Positions 11,104-24,505 of a DNA stretch of 64,000 bases are shown here, piece after piece. The position numbers and the translations under genes were made by a program. Under the pieces are notes generated by a model, which saw only the letters and a program-made list of their open reading frames with translations, had not been told where the DNA came from and did no database searches. This stretch comes from Baylisascaris procyonis (lineage: Eukaryota > Nematoda > Chromadorea > Rhabditida > Ascarididae), in the NCBI GenBank assembly GCA_037389465.1, contig JAZARR010000105.1:496001-560000 (forward strand), read 5' to 3'. Numbering within the stretch: position 1 is the stretch's first letter; every line of letters starts with the position of its first letter.

Positions 11104-14100
11104 CTGAAATGAGCTTGTACAGTACGAGAAGCAAAACACTCAGAGACCATCCGGCCTTCCTCTACTTTGTGGCAGCGGGACTTGCTTTACAATTGAGTGG
11201 AACAATGCCTCTATGTGTGATAACATTTTTAACAATCACATACGCTGCCGTAGGAATTCCAGTCTTGTTCCATGAAAGCGGATAGAACCATCCTAGTCGA
11301 GGATTCAGTGCAAACGATACCCAAGTCTTAACCTTCACTTACGGACTTCCCGGCTGCAACTTTTTAACAGCTGGTTCGCATGAAACAGCTCACTGATTTA
11401 AAAAACTACCGTCATGACATCTCGTTACAGTGCGTTTTCCCTTCAAAATAGAAACCTTAGAAAGAAAGATAGGAGGCATACTTTAATAGGAGGACGGCAA
11501 GAAGGGCGGTACTTTGCAAAGTGATGATCACCAGAAAGAACGTCGATGTGAGACAAGCGACGTTAGGACAACCTGTTCCTGTTGTGCCACCCTGAAATAA
11601 ACTTCGAATGCTCTGCCACATTTCATGTGTATGTGTTAAGTGTCTATAAAATTATATAAAACAATATAGCCACTATTGTGCTGTGTCCCTTCATCAATGT
11701 TTACGTCTACTGAAGGATGCAAACATGGCCCACATAGACAACTCCAGCTCTGATATGAAATTTTGAATATACTATCTTCTACCCAATTCTAAAGCGTTCA
11801 GCTCTCCCCTATCCTTCCTTACAGTTGACAAAGAAGAAAGAAAATAAACTACCTGTGCTAATTGGGAAGTTCTTATCTGTCTGACATCATTCTGGATGCC
11901 TTCCAGGAATTGCTTTATGGCAGCATCGGGCTGCATGCCTGCAACTGCGGCCGAAGCCGTACCTCCCGTTAGTTTTTGCTCCATATTATAAGTACGCGTG
12001 AAGATCTCGTTTACGTAGTTCTTCATGTCTCGAATGCTTGATGACAAATCGCGCAGCGTCTACAATTTAACAGATCAGTCGGTTTAATTCAACGCTTCGG
12101 CTCGAGTTTCCAGGGTAACTCTTCATAATATTTTCGGTCCTAGAATAAGCTCAAGTAGATCTACGTGCGCTTATCTGTCTTAATCACAATCGTACGGCCT
12201 GGAAACTGTAAAAGCTTGAAGAAATTGAGTGTTATGGCTTATGAGGGAGAGGAGGGATATTCATAGCCTCAAGGAAACACTAGCCACTCTAAACTTTGGA
12301 TGAATAATCAAGTTCATTTGCATCACAAAGAAATCTATAAACGAAAATTCAGGGATTTATTGTATCCACTCAAGAGGGGGACCGCATTCTTGCATAACTA
12401 CAGCAATCTTTCATACCAACGAGTCAACAAATTCTCATCATTCCTCCCATCATCGAACGGCAGTTAATAAATGGGAACAGCGAAACTCACTTGTAGCGCC
12501 TCGTTCTTCTCGTGCTGCTGGAAGCCTCCAGCAGTAACCACTTGTCCCCCACCTTGCGCCGCCCCTCCAGAAGCACCTCCCTGTTGCAACATCGAAGTAT
12601 GCACATTTTGTTGTTGGCTGAAAAATCGCAACTACGAATTGCCGTATAGTTCAACATCCACCAATGGGAATAAAAATCTCACATTTATAACACAATAGCT
12701 GTAGAATTATCGGCGAAATGCAACAATAAAGAGCTTATATGATACGAAAATCGATGATCTCATTTCAATAGTTCATAGTTCAGTACGGTCCTCTTACTCA
12801 CCCCATCAAATCCGCCACATCAACTCATGACTCCTTATACTTCAGTTAAATCTCACCAAGGCAAGATTAGAAGCAATTCCTCCCAACTAAGGAAAGACTT
12901 CACAGCATGTAATTTCGAACATGTCTTCAACCTAGAAACTTCGAGGGGAAGTAATTCCGCTTTTCTCAGCATAAAAATAGTCAAGTAATGCTTCACACCT
13001 CCTAAACGTCCCACAGTAAGGAATAATAAATTCTGCGGGAAAGAGCCAACAGGAGTTACCTAATTTCACGAAGTTTCTGCTCAATCTGCTGCATAACTTG
13101 GTGAATCGCCGTTTGGCTTTCGTAGATGAGCCTCAACTCTCGTTGCGTAGCGTCCTCGAAATATTTCGCAATATCTTCTTCGTTGTCATCCTCCTTTACC
13201 TTGTCAGGGTGCTGCTCTTTGAACCTCAAAATCAATTCTTTCAAAACAACATCCTTCAAAAAATAAACCTCGTTTACAAGCAAAGGAGATAAGTACCCAC
13301 AAGACTTTCGTTTTTAAAGCTTCAAAAAAAAAACTTCTTAGAATACAGCCCCTAAGAAAAGCCCTGACAGTTTTCCTTCTACGCCAACCTCCACTCCCTC
13401 TCAATAAATTCGCCGGGCTGCATGTCAAGGTGGGATATTCTATTCAAACAATCATCGCCGCTACTTCGAAGTTGATCATTTCCACTGCCTTCCACCACCG
13501 TCCACCTGGTTTATGCAGTCAAAAGCAGCATTGTGCAGACGAACCAAACAAAATAACCCTCACTTCTGTCTCTCCTTCTCGTAATCCTGCATCTGCCTCT
13601 CGAATTCGGCATCGTATTTTTGTTTCTCCTCTCGTGGCAACGTTGCTGTTTGTGGTTTCTGCTGGTCAGTGAAGAGTGAGAAGACACTAAAGTCAGTTAC
13701 ATCATGGTCATCAGCGAGGCCACCTGTCGCCGCCGATACACCTACAAATTTCATCTCACATAACTAGCTCACTCATCTTGCTCTGAGGACATGTTTCTGG
13801 TCAATTGAACTTACAGATGCATATGAACAACTAGCTAAATTAGTGATCAACAAGGATCACTTTTACCCAATGGGATTATGACGTACGCGCGAATGCCTTC
13901 TCGGAGATGTGATACGGTATTTGATGCTTTTGCTAATCACTGCACTATCATTTATAAAGCCTCTTTAAGAGGACAACTATGATGTAACGATGTACGAATA
14001 ATTTGATCAAAATGGTGCAATAGAAAACAAACAACATACTTAATGGGTTTGTTTATGGCGTAACAATAAATATAGTGCTTATGATTAATCGCTAAGTAAA

Positions 14101-15974
14101 CGGATATATACTAATTTCAGGATAAACAAAAATTTTTGAGGAATTTTTCAACGAAATAACATACCAAAGAATCCATTCTTCGGTAAGAATATATTTTCGG
14201 CACGAATGCAAATCTCGTAGCGTGGCGCTGCTTGCATCCCATCGGACATCATCACCGTCAAAACGTTACGTAAGTACTCAATGCGAACACGCACAGGAAA
14301 CGGCTTATTGCGAAAGTCTTTCTGACATCCTTAAAAGACATCCTTGATATCTCAAATTGCAAGAAAGCTTGCCCCTATGAGATACGGGGCAAACAGCACT
14401 TTTCGTGAGACTGTAAAATTATTGAAAACGGCATTCCTCATTTTAGGTGTAGTTTACTTCTCGAACGGTATACCGTGGAACGGTACCTGCGAAAGCTGAA
14501 GCAGTGAACTTATGGAAGCAATAAATAGCAAGAATAGCGTAATGAAATAAAATAATTCAAGGAAATACAAACAATGGGTGATACGCAAAAAAAGCAACCT
14601 GAAAGCATTTGTTGAGAACCGTCGGTCTGATGATCGTATTGGCGAGTTCCATCATTAATCATCAACGCAACAAACGGATTGTTCTTCTGACCATCGTTAT
14701 CGAACGAATCGAAAAATAGACCCATTCCAGTCCAAAAGTCGTTCGATCCAAACACCTATGTATTCGATCTCTCATTATAACACATCGTAGAATGAAGTGA
14801 AAAAAACTTTAACAAAACAGAAACGCTTTCATCGATTGCCTCTCTTGTCTTTTTGAGCTAAGAGTTTACTAAACTCAGAAACTATTTCCGACTAGAGTTT
14901 CGGCAATAAAATAACATGACGCAATATATACATTATCACTGATAGTGGTATCAAATAGACAGCAAACTTCTTTTCAACAGTATTTCTTTCAGTTTTGTTC
15001 CACACAGCCGGAAACACGCTTGGCAATGTGCCTTGTTATAATGTCTTAGCAAACGCAAGAAACTAAATTGAGTAAAAATGCATACCGGCCCAAGGGTGCC
15101 CTGTTGGGCGGTGTACCATACAGCTAGACCGTCCGCACCAATACGTCCCTGTCCCGTAATTTTAAACGCGATTTCGATTTCGAAATTTTCTGACTCGGTC
15201 ATCGGACGTTTATTCCAAGCAATACCTTTAAAAAAACTCTTTCATACCTCTCGGTGGATGCGTTCTCGTATGGATCAGGGCGAGGGTTGTAAGGGTAGCA
15301 TTGGAGGTAAAAGGAAGTGATAAAACAGCGAATCACCTATATTTTTATGATATCCGGTCTCCTAACTTTGCTGGAAAAGCATTAAATCGTTCCCTCTTCA
15401 GTTTCGAGAAGGTATGAGCATTCTATGCTTCGTTTGACCTGCACCACATCTCGCCCCCTTCCCTTTACCCCATTTTAATATCTACTATATGTAAGAGTGT
15501 GGAGACAAACATTTGTTGTTATCGCACCACCACCGCGTACCATTTAGCTTTATTCTTTTTTCAATGAGTTTCAAATCATTCGGATCAATCAAAACAAATT
15601 CTAGATACATATTCGTCCCACACCAAGCCGGAATCTTCTAGTAATGAAACCCTCAACTATTGTCAGAACAATTAAACCACATCGATACAAACGTTAAGAA
15701 GATTAGAACGCCTGTAAATGCAACCTCTACGACTCCTCATCGACGGCGCAAGTCGAAGTTGTTCACCAGAGGCGATCGCATCACCAGTCACCATCCAAAA
15801 TGGGATTGATCCATCACGTTGTGCAAGATTTGGTGCACGAAAACTATGCTTGTATTCAAAGCGTCGATGAATAACACCTTGTGCTTGGCATTCCACTAAC
15901 GCCAAAAGTGAGATGATGAATGCCGAACACCCCAACATTGCTACCTGTAAACTTCTAATACAAAATCTTTTCAT
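11073..15974 (-). CDS. ile-1: ERGIC-53/LMAN1 L-type mannose lectin, 10 exons
   Basis: Cargo receptor that binds high-mannose N-glycans with Ca2+ and carries secretory glycoproteins from ER to ERGIC/Golgi. Exons (5' to 3'): 15974-15725, 15225-15086, 14755-14599, 14329-14165, 13741-13564, 13224-13060, 12617-12491, 12059-11853, 11591-11482, 11103-11073. All phases fit and the product is 509 aa, almost identical in length to human LMAN1. Signal peptide about 1-32. L-type lectin domain about 38-260: FEYKHSF at its start, GADGLAVWY, FDSFDNDGQKNNP, YDHQTDG, the Cys184/Cys223 pair and SAATGGLADDHDV. An acidic/basic coiled-coil stalk follows, then a TM segment (about 478-499) and a ten-residue cytoplasmic tail. 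Product naming is secure; the exon 6 acceptor (TTTTGAG) is weak but restores FKEQHPD, aligned with FQKGHPD in vertebrates. Confidence 0.95.
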
Positions 15975-17973
15975 CGGTTTATAAAATCTTGTACGTATAC
16001 GACGGCAAAATTTTATCGAAGAAATTGATTCTACGATAATCTGAAATGCAAAAATTTGAGGAAATTGCTTTCTTCCGTTGGTGACATATGTGCTTATGTG
16101 TCACTGTTGAATGCTAGGCAAGCACAGTTCGAAACAAAGAAAACTGCAAAGGATTCCAACAACGAAGCATGAAAATAAGTTTTTAGCGATCATCTAACAC
16201 AAATTTGCAAATCGTTCGCCACAACATTTCGTACGAAAAACACTGCAGCAACTCTTTGATGTGCCAATGTACGAATATTCCCAGCTTCCGGGAACTGCCG
16301 AACGTTCGAGCGTTGACATCCAGGTTAATGGTTGCCAAGGAGTGGGGTTACCTCGGTGGTGAAGATGGGGATAGGAATCGAGGCGAATGGTATAGAAGTT
16401 TTGCCATTGAGGCCTGCTACAAAGCGGATGTGGAATATTAAAATCTAAAAGCGAAAACGGATTTGGAGATTTGGAGCAGCAGAAAAGCTTGAAGCAATGG
16501 CAATAATAGAAGCTAGACGTAAGACAACACTTAAAAATATGCTAGTTGCACTTGGTTAATTCTACATTTTCTGCTCAAAATCTCTAAAATAAAGAAACGG
16601 ACGGAACTATACATCTACTAAGCTCTCATCATCGCATAATTTTTTCCCTCTAAATGCCACGCTACGTGACATATGCGCCAATCGTCACATTATACAGCAG
16701 GAATTGTACAACCGTGCAATTTTCCACGCAAGCATACAAACCATCGACCGAATTCTATATTTTATTCATCCACCGTAATGTAATAATACGTATTCATGAC
16801 ACGCAACTCATCGAACTAGTACCATGGATTCGCATCAACGGTGAACGATTATGAACCTACAAGCCGTTCGATGAAATGCCCACATGCGCACTGTGCTGAT
16901 TGCCGTGAATTCGCAGTTCGAGCGTGCGTGTCGCGCAGCGATTTCGTGACAGCTTGAACGCACGCACACCTCGGAAAATTTCTCTCCCATTCATAGCGAC
17001 GTGCTCATGTTTTAATATTAGTGTAGTCGCACAAATGCGATTCTTTAATTTTTATACACTGCCCAGGAAGTGGGGATTGTTGCTTCTTTGCGGCGATAAT
17101 AGAGTCAATTCATTCCTTCAAGATAAATAAGCATAAATTGTTTATTGTAAACCTCTCTGTGAAACCAATAAGCATCCTGTAGAACTCGAAGCGACTCATC
17201 GACGAACATCAGATGTGCAGGACCAACAGTGGACACGCAAGATATTAGCGTTCTGAACAGTTAACTTCACGCATAAATTTTTTTTTTTCAAATGTCGCAT
17301 CCGAAATTCGAGGGTATACATCTGTCGGTTTTAAGCTGAAATGACCCGAAAATCGACAGATGAGTTGAAACTCCCTTCAAGTTTAAGCAAGGTGGGTCAT
17401 TTGAGATCTCTAATACAGTGACCGTGACGTTTCTCAATGTTAGAAGATAAAAAGCATCTTAAAGGAAGGCAAATGTTTCCATGCAATACAATTTGAAAGT
17501 GGAATCGAAAAGAATCTGAAATCTTTTGAAGCTTGCAAGCGCATGAAGAATAAAAAATAATAAAGGAGGCAAACAACACTTATCCATCATCTATTTCACA
17601 TCTCTCCGTGGTGCACAATTTCGCATCGCAAAATAATAAAAAAACGAAGAGAATGGGTTCCATTACATTTCCTATAGCTATCACGTTTGCAAAAACCATA
17701 TGAATTGACCAGCAAATGCGAACAGCAGAAATATACTTTTACCAATCGACCAACAAACATTTCTTGTGTAAATGAGCATCCACCTCGTATGACTCGAAGC
17801 GTTGCACCTCAAGAAACCAAAAAATCATTCAACAACAACTAGTTCGTAGTGCATTTAGCTGCAGACTGTGTGTTCAAGATAAAGTAACGCTTATCATCGA
17901 ATGACACACTAGCAAGATGTGCTAAATTTTGCACGCATATAAACATCGATGTTGCTTCAGATTCTGGAGACCT
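15975..17973. other. Spacer between mL64 and ERGIC-53 genes
   Basis: Both flanking genes are on the minus strand, so this contains the ERGIC-53 promoter/5' UTR and the mL64 3' UTR. A plus-strand open frame at 16205-16441 is less AT-rich than its surroundings and slightly protein-like, but has no recognisable motif and no good splice context. Otherwise nothing was seen. Confidence 0.4.
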
Positions 17974-20900
17974 TCATTCACCCGTTTCCGCGTTACCCGT
18001 CACCGCAGCTATTTTTTTCTTCTCGGCCGCTTGTCGTCGTGCCAACTTTTCTGCCTAAAAACTCAAGTTCACCAGCGTTTAATAAAACATTTGAATAAGG
18101 CCTCTAGGTTTGAGTAATAAGCGTCGAGTTGCAATTGCTTTTTTATGCATCACTTCATGGCGAATAAAGGCAAAAAAAAACCATCACAGATATAACGTCC
18201 GTTAGCTCCACAGCGATATAATCAACGGTTGTCTCTTTTATGAGCAAACTCTCACATAGGCAATATGAGCACAAACGCAAATCGTGTCAATAAAGGCTTG
18301 GAAGTAAATTACTTACAACTGTTTCAGCATGGTATGAAACAGATGAAGAACAAAACGCGTCAAACAAACTCCCATCCCTCCCCATCCCCCTCCCCCCCCC
18401 CCCCCTTCTTCCTCGAAATAGAAAACAACGGAACCCGGACCTTTTTCTCTTCGGCTTCTTTTTGCGCCAGCATAACCTCAAACCGTGGGTCCTTCGGGTC
18501 GATCCAGTATCCAAAATATTCCTGAATTTCGCGGATCCGCCGTTCCAATTTTTGCTCCTTTTCGCTTTTTTCTTTTTCCGCCTTCACATTTGAAGCTTCA
18601 AACTTCGCTAAAACATCTGCATAGTTTGCTTCGTTCTTCGCCAGTTTTTGAAGTCTGAAATGATACATGTCAAGCAACCACGCGATAACTACATTCCACC
18701 GCTTCAACCAAAAAAAAAACCACCCGGATCCAAAAATGTTTTGAAAAACTTCCGCCAATAAGCCAAATATTTTATTTATGACATCGAAACTGCTCTCATA
18801 TTCGGTATACGAATATTATATTCCACAAAAACTCAACTCTTTACCTCTAATTTCAAGGATTCACATAATGCGCTGATTAAACGTACACATGACAGCTCGA
18901 AAGCACTTTTGGTCGCCGAACCAATGAATATCAAAAATGTTTTATTTTCGGTATACTTACTTTGTGAACTATGATTTCATTATTTCCATTTCTCGCTTAA
19001 AGAGAAGTGGAAATTCTCTCGATGCTAGTGAAAATCATATTACCAGAGTCGATGAAGCGAATATCTTCCATTCTCTATTCGTTTTGGTTGTTCTCAAATT
19101 TGTTAAGCGTTTATTCAAAGAAGGGCCGATTCAAATGGAACAATAAATCCTTATATATATCAACACAGGATTATGATGCATGCCGAAAAACACTCACATA
19201 GTTTCTGCTTTTTTTAATAAAAATTACACCGCCCTCAAAAAAAAAATCGAATTTTCTTTACAAACTGTCACAATACATAACCCATAATCCAATCCTGTCT
19301 TATCCATTTTATCCATGAAGTAATATTATTACACAATGGATTAATCTCCATTAATACCACTAAAATTTTCAAAATATTCACATTTAATGAAGCAATTATA
19401 AAACAATAAAAGAAAATAATACCGGGCTACGATTGCAGCTTTAGCTTTTTGATCAGCCGCCTGTGAGGATTTGAGTGCATCACTATAACGTACATACAAA
19501 CCCATTGCATTTTCTTCTTCTATTTCCTGAAATTTACTCAACAACGTTATTCACTCAATACGACACACCATCAATGGTAGAGGTGACTGTAATTCATTGC
19601 CTATATAGAAATTTCAAAACTATCAAAACAAAAAAAAACTTCGTCAGTAGGGGTGATAGATGATTTACGGCAGTTCTCTGGAAAAAATTGCTTATCGATC
19701 TCAGAGACACAAGAAAGGGGAACAGGAGGGAGGGATGCTGACGATGAATAGAGTCATAATCCTCATATTTCGGTTCTTTACTATGCATTCAGCGAATGCC
19801 CACCATAAATGGTTATAAACGAAAATTTTTTGATCGAAAACCTTCCAATATTCCAGTAATCAACGGCATCCACTTTCAAATCGACTTTATCTCATCAGCT
19901 TTTAGCAGCTAAAAAGTTTTTTTGTCCAATCCCATATATACAATTATCTCACCCTTAGTGAACGCATCATTTCAAGATGCAATTATCAAACATCAACATT
20001 TCATAGTTGATTTATTCGGAACAAGATGACCACCCCGTTCAATTCTTTTTTTTTACTTTCTTTTGGAAGATTCTCTTTGTAAGATGTTTCATAGTGAAGT
20101 CATAAGCATAGGATGTTTCTTTATCCCCTGGAAAGCTAATAAAGCTAGAATTATCACTTCCAATGAGCAAAATTTTCATCGAAAACTGACCCCTCTATAA
20201 CAATCTTGTAGGCGACTCAATGAATTCGAAAAGATTTAAAGATATTCAGAAACAATCAAATATGCATAAAAAATTTGGACACATCTTATAACCGATTAGA
20301 TCGCATTTTATACCGTTTGAGTCGGCAATTCATCGGGTCGAAAAAAAAACTGTAACAGGAAAAAACATTGAGAGAAAAATTGCAAGTTGTACATTTCATT
20401 ATTGTTTCATATTTTTGGAACCTCTTGAAGTGATGAGTGAAGGTGTAGAAACGCATATTACGTCTGTTTCTCAAATGGAAAAAGGAGAGGGAGTGAGGGT
20501 GAGGGGAAGATGGGAGTGATGGGTAAAAGAGTCGGTAAACGATATCCTCGAAAATTAAGGACGTCCACTCTCTTTCCTAACATGAAAAATCTTTTTTCAA
20601 TCCTGAGTTGAAGAGTTTATTAATTGTACAAGATAAGTGGATGAAGTGAGATATGTGTACATCGAATCGTAGCATTTGATCATACGAGTTTTACATAAAT
20701 TTTTTTCAACAAAAATAAGCATACCTCTATGGTAGGCCAAAGTTGCGCAAGAGAAACACCACTTGCCAATCCATAACGACCAAACCTTTCCCTTTTCGCC
20801 CAACGTTCTTTTTCCCACTCGTAGGATATCGGTGCTATACGACCTTCTGCTAGAGCCAAATGCCGTGCCCTCAACCTTTAAAAGTTATGCATCTTATAGA

Positions 20901-21538
20901 ACAAACGAAGTTGCCATTTTCGTTATTACCACAGCTATCATTGATCTACGATATGCTCTCATACCTAATGAAGATAGTTGAAAATAGATGAATTATGGAA
21001 CGTAAAAAGGTGAAAGTTTATAGAACGATGAGTATAATTCAATAAATATAAGCAAATGCAAGCAATAAATTACGCTTGTCTATCAAACCATAATAAGGGG
21101 GTCTTTTCTTTGCCAAATACATAGGAAATTGTTAAATTAGAAATTTGTATTTTCGGATTTGTTAAATGCTTATCTAAGGATAATTTTGCATTCACATTAA
21201 ATGAAACACAACAGCGATAAGGCAGCGCTCAATATATATGCAACTTTGGTGTCCCTTCCCTACTATGTCATTACAGCTGATTATCTCTTTTCTAGCAGTT
21301 TTTTTTTTTTGTTTTTTTTGTGAGACCATTGAAAAAGAGCAACGAACCTTGAGATGTTCCTCGTCGGAACATCTGAAGACGACCCTAAATCCGTCGAAGA
21401 TGGTTGGCTATCTCCTGCCGTAACAGCGGCCGATGTTGCGCCTTCTGTAGAATACGTACAATTCAAGAAGGCGGCTGCGTTCAAGTCCACACTTAACTTT
21501 TGTACTCGGAAGACGTTAGCTGCTTGACGACGTAGCAT
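17974..21538 (-). CDS. Mitochondrial ribosomal protein mL64 (CRIF1/GADD45GIP1 family), 5 exons
   Basis: Large-subunit mitoribosome protein near the exit tunnel, needed for synthesis/insertion of mtDNA-encoded proteins. Exons: 21538-21348, 20875-20725, 19526-19423, 18654-18441 (or to 18435) and 18054-17974; phases agree, 246 aa. The N-terminus MLRRQAANVFRVQK is a basic amphipathic presequence. RYGLASGVSLAQLWP (about 97-111) matches human RYGAASGVVPGSLWP; the long charged helix ends in EYFGYWIDPKDPRF (about 194-207), matching ELLGYQVDPRSARF. The C-terminus is a Lys/Arg/Ala-rich tail. The donor of exon 4 is poor (AAG|GTCCGG or CGG|GTTCCG, both phase 0), so two residues are uncertain. The start is supported by a TTCAG 11 nt upstream of the ATG. 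The minus-strand gene ERGIC-53 lies 2 kb downstream. Confidence 0.92.
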
Positions 21539-21556
21539 GTCAACTGTTCCTGAAGA
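21539..21556 (-). promoter_or_regulatory. Probable trans-splice site of mL64
   Basis: On the minus strand the acceptor ATCTTCAG is followed by an 11-nt leader and the initiator ATG. The frame stays open upstream to about 21703, but that sequence does not look like a mitochondrial presequence, so a spliced-leader acceptor is the simplest reading. Confidence 0.45.
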
Positions 21557-23507
21557 TGCCTTCAAGTGAAGACGACATACAACATCGTAAGATTCAGATG
21601 TCGTTCGCCGACCATTGCACACTGAAAATGACGGTAGTGAAATTTCGTGGCAGAACTCATCATTGAATAGTGCGAATTCCTTTGATAAATCATTCACGTT
21701 CAATAAGATTTGAACGCTTTGAGTCGTAATTTTTTTAAACTTCGAAAGCTTCCCAATGAAATAAATATGAAGAAGTGACTATTGGGCAATTACGAGCTGA
21801 TATTTGAGATGAGGTTTAGTCATCCCTTTGTTTAAGACTGGAGTGGATTTTGGCATTTGATGCTAAAAAATACTGTGTATACTCCTATAATCAAGTAAAT
21901 AAAAGATGACGAAATAGCTGACAACTTAATCATCCCGTGCTCTCAACCTGGCTAATCGTTCTAACACCTAATCTCCCTCCTTAAATTAGCAATTCCGACA
22001 GTTATGCATACATGGACAAGTTAGTGATTTTAAATAATTCAAATCTCAACATCTAACACTTTTACGGTTTTGGCAAGCGGCCAACTACTCATCGCCTATA
22101 ACAGCAAATATAGAGACGAGCAAAATCTGAGGTTTAGGTGGTTTTTTGTTTGTATCGTAGCTTTTCTTCGCAGAAAATTTTAGAAAACGTAGAGGAAGAA
22201 GGGACAGGTTCCTGTGGTACCTCAATCAGCAGCTTCATATGTGGGTGTTATAGATCTATACTCTATATTAATCATACATATTGAGATCTCAATGTTTTAT
22301 ACACTGTTTATTTCACTCTTTTTCTTCTTTTTCCCTTTCGTATTACAATTATTATCACTACTATTATTTTTACTATTATTATTACTGTTATAAACTAGGG
22401 GCACCCAGATAGAAAAGTGATCAAAGAAACTCATCATGTAACGTTTTTGGCGAGCGTTTATCACTTTATTCGTTAAAATGTTGACCTCCTCACTAATGGC
22501 TAAATTGGGAGAAAAAGATTTTAGTGGCTCGGCGTATTTACCCTTTTTTTTTGATCTCACTTAACTTGCATTTCGACAAGATGTTTATATAAAAAACAAA
22601 TCGAAAGATCAAGTTGTTGTTTTAATATTTCGACATCTCACATTGTCTACGGCATAATCACACAGGAAACTATATTTGAAGCACTCTGTTAATTGTAATT
22701 TAATTCAATAAAAATTTTTATTCATACAATAGTCCCGGAACAAATGAGTGTACTCCTTGAAACGCTTATTTTATCATTTGCAAATCACCTTCCCATTTCT
22801 TCTCACATCCGTTGGGGTCTAAGCATGTCTTTATTGAAAGGTTGCGAACATTGAAGTTTGCCCCTCCCTCCACCTTTTCCCCTCAAACCGACACTGCACC
22901 TTATTTGAATGAAAATGAATCAAATACACCTAATTGGCCCCCCGTCTATGGATGTTTTTCGCACTGTCCATCACTTTATGATGTATACTTTAAGGATCTA
23001 CCAAGGAAGCACCTGCTTGTTGGATGTTCTACTTGCTTTTAATATCCTCAAAAGCCTATCATGCCTTCTTCCACCTTTTGCTGCGCTAATTAGTGCGCTT
23101 ATTAGTCAATGCTTTTTCCTTTGTGATTGAGCAGTTGAACACCTATTTCTATCCTATTTACTTACAGTTGAGCCGTTATAGCGATTTCAGCTACTATTAT
23201 GGGCAATATTTGTTTCGTTTCTATATCGGCAGTCCTTATGATCTCTTATTCTCTCTTTTTTCTTTATTTTTTAAAATGTATGATTGCGTGCTTTCTTTAT
23301 CATAAAATAACGGTACTTTTTAAAAAAAAGGTCTTTCGCTTAGATATTAACCCCTTTTGAAAAATAGCAAACCCCTGGGCTTATAAGTAGAGGAATATGG
23401 TAGGTATAGGTGGAACAAAACAGAACAAAAGCATAACATATCCTAACGTGATGGTAATAGAAGTGATTTCTAAAATAATCAGGGCAGGTTGAAGAGTAGC
23501 GGCGCAC
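21557..23507. other. Spacer upstream of mL64
   Basis: AT-rich, no convincing gene. Two minus-strand open frames (about 21557-21703 and 22297-22560) have mixed composition and no known motif; a short exon hidden here is possible. Confidence 0.3.
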
Positions 23508-23609
23508 CTTGATACGGAACCTCTCCTCTTCTTCCTCGTTGGCCTGCCTTTGCTTCCTTCTCGCCCAGTATTCCCGACGAAATGGGTTGTTGTCGACGGT
23601 CAGTAGGGT
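23508..23609 (-). CDS. Candidate orphan exon, highly charged (unrecognised)
   Basis: A 102-bp stretch between acceptor CGAATCTAG and donor AAG|GTGCGC, phase 0 on both sides, encodes 34 residues starting TLLTVDNNPFRREYWARRKQ and continuing with a run of five Glu. Composition is strongly protein-like and GC is above its surroundings. An in-frame TAG immediately upstream means it can only be an internal exon. No partner exon was identified and no family is recognised. Confidence 0.35.
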
Positions 23610-23708
23610 CTAGATTCGAGCAATTGCTCGTATTGTTGATCTACGCTTATAGAGAACGTTTAATGAAGAGACGGTAGATAGCACAAGAAACGATGAAGTA
23701 CCATACAA

Positions 23709-23785
23709 ATGTCTGTTGTTCGGAGTGCACGTTTAGCTCAATGCAGTAGTGTTCGTTGTTTATCCACTGCTCGACGGTTGTTAGG
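23709..23785 (+). CDS. Candidate first exon with mitochondrial-type presequence
   Basis: The frame begins MSVVRSARLAQCSSVRCLST and continues ARRLL before a possible donor (TTAG|GTGACA). Arg/Ser-rich with no acidic residue, it looks like a mitochondrial targeting peptide. No second exon could be joined before nicalin starts at 24505, so it may be chance or a very small gene. Confidence 0.25.
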
Positions 23786-24488
23786 TGACAATTGTTGGGG
23801 ATCCAGATACCTATTTACTCTTCATTTCGTGATGGGAGTACTTTCGGAGGAGCCAAACACCGAGTCCGTAAACTACTACATTTTTTTATTATTTTTTAAT
23901 TTTATGCATTTGTCGATTGACCCCTACAGGGAGGTGGAGGTCAATCGACGAATATATTGTGTTTGCTTGATGAGGCAGCAAGGTGGACGGCCGTTTCATT
24001 GGAATTCTTTCACATTAGCACGCGGTTATGGTTGGCGTATCGAATATGAAAGGATAGATTGTTGACCATTGAACACTATCGAAATGTGCAAGTGATGTGA
24101 CTTCATTGCGGGTCAATTTTGTGAGAGGTGTACATCATGTTATCATCAAATGAACAGAGATCAACAACAGACAACATCGTTGTTGATAAATTTCCTTATT
24201 GTTCGTATATTTTCTTTCGTTGCACATGAACATATGCATTCGATGAACGAGATGTTTCGCGATCATAGCATGCGATTGCAAAAAGATTATTGATAAAGGT
24301 ACATATACGAATGGAATATCAGCTCAGAATCAAACATAATGCACATTGTGGCCTTGGCCATATTTGTTGCGTTCGATTGTACTCAATTATTGTAATATTT
24401 TGAGATGTTCGAATATTTGAAGGGATTAATACTTGCGTAATTTCGAAATGCATATCTTATAGTATATGTTGTAATTTAAGTATAAATT

Positions 24489-24505
24489 CTGTTCTAGTAT
24501 CGGCA
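24489..24505 (+). promoter_or_regulatory. Probable trans-splice acceptor of nicalin
   Basis: CTGTTCTAG ends at 24497, followed by a 7-nt leader and the ATG at 24505. An acceptor this close to the start, without an upstream coding exon, is typical of nematode spliced-leader sites. Confidence 0.5.

Noticed and set aside
10971..11285. Plus-strand frame with a hydrophobic stretch resembling part of a K2P channel (YAAVGIPVLF)
   Set aside because: Antisense to the last ERGIC-53 intron/exon, no selectivity-filter motif, no splice support.
22297..22560. Minus-strand Lys/Asn-rich frame
   Set aside because: Low-complexity Asn codons from ATT/ATA repeats and no splice-compatible partner.
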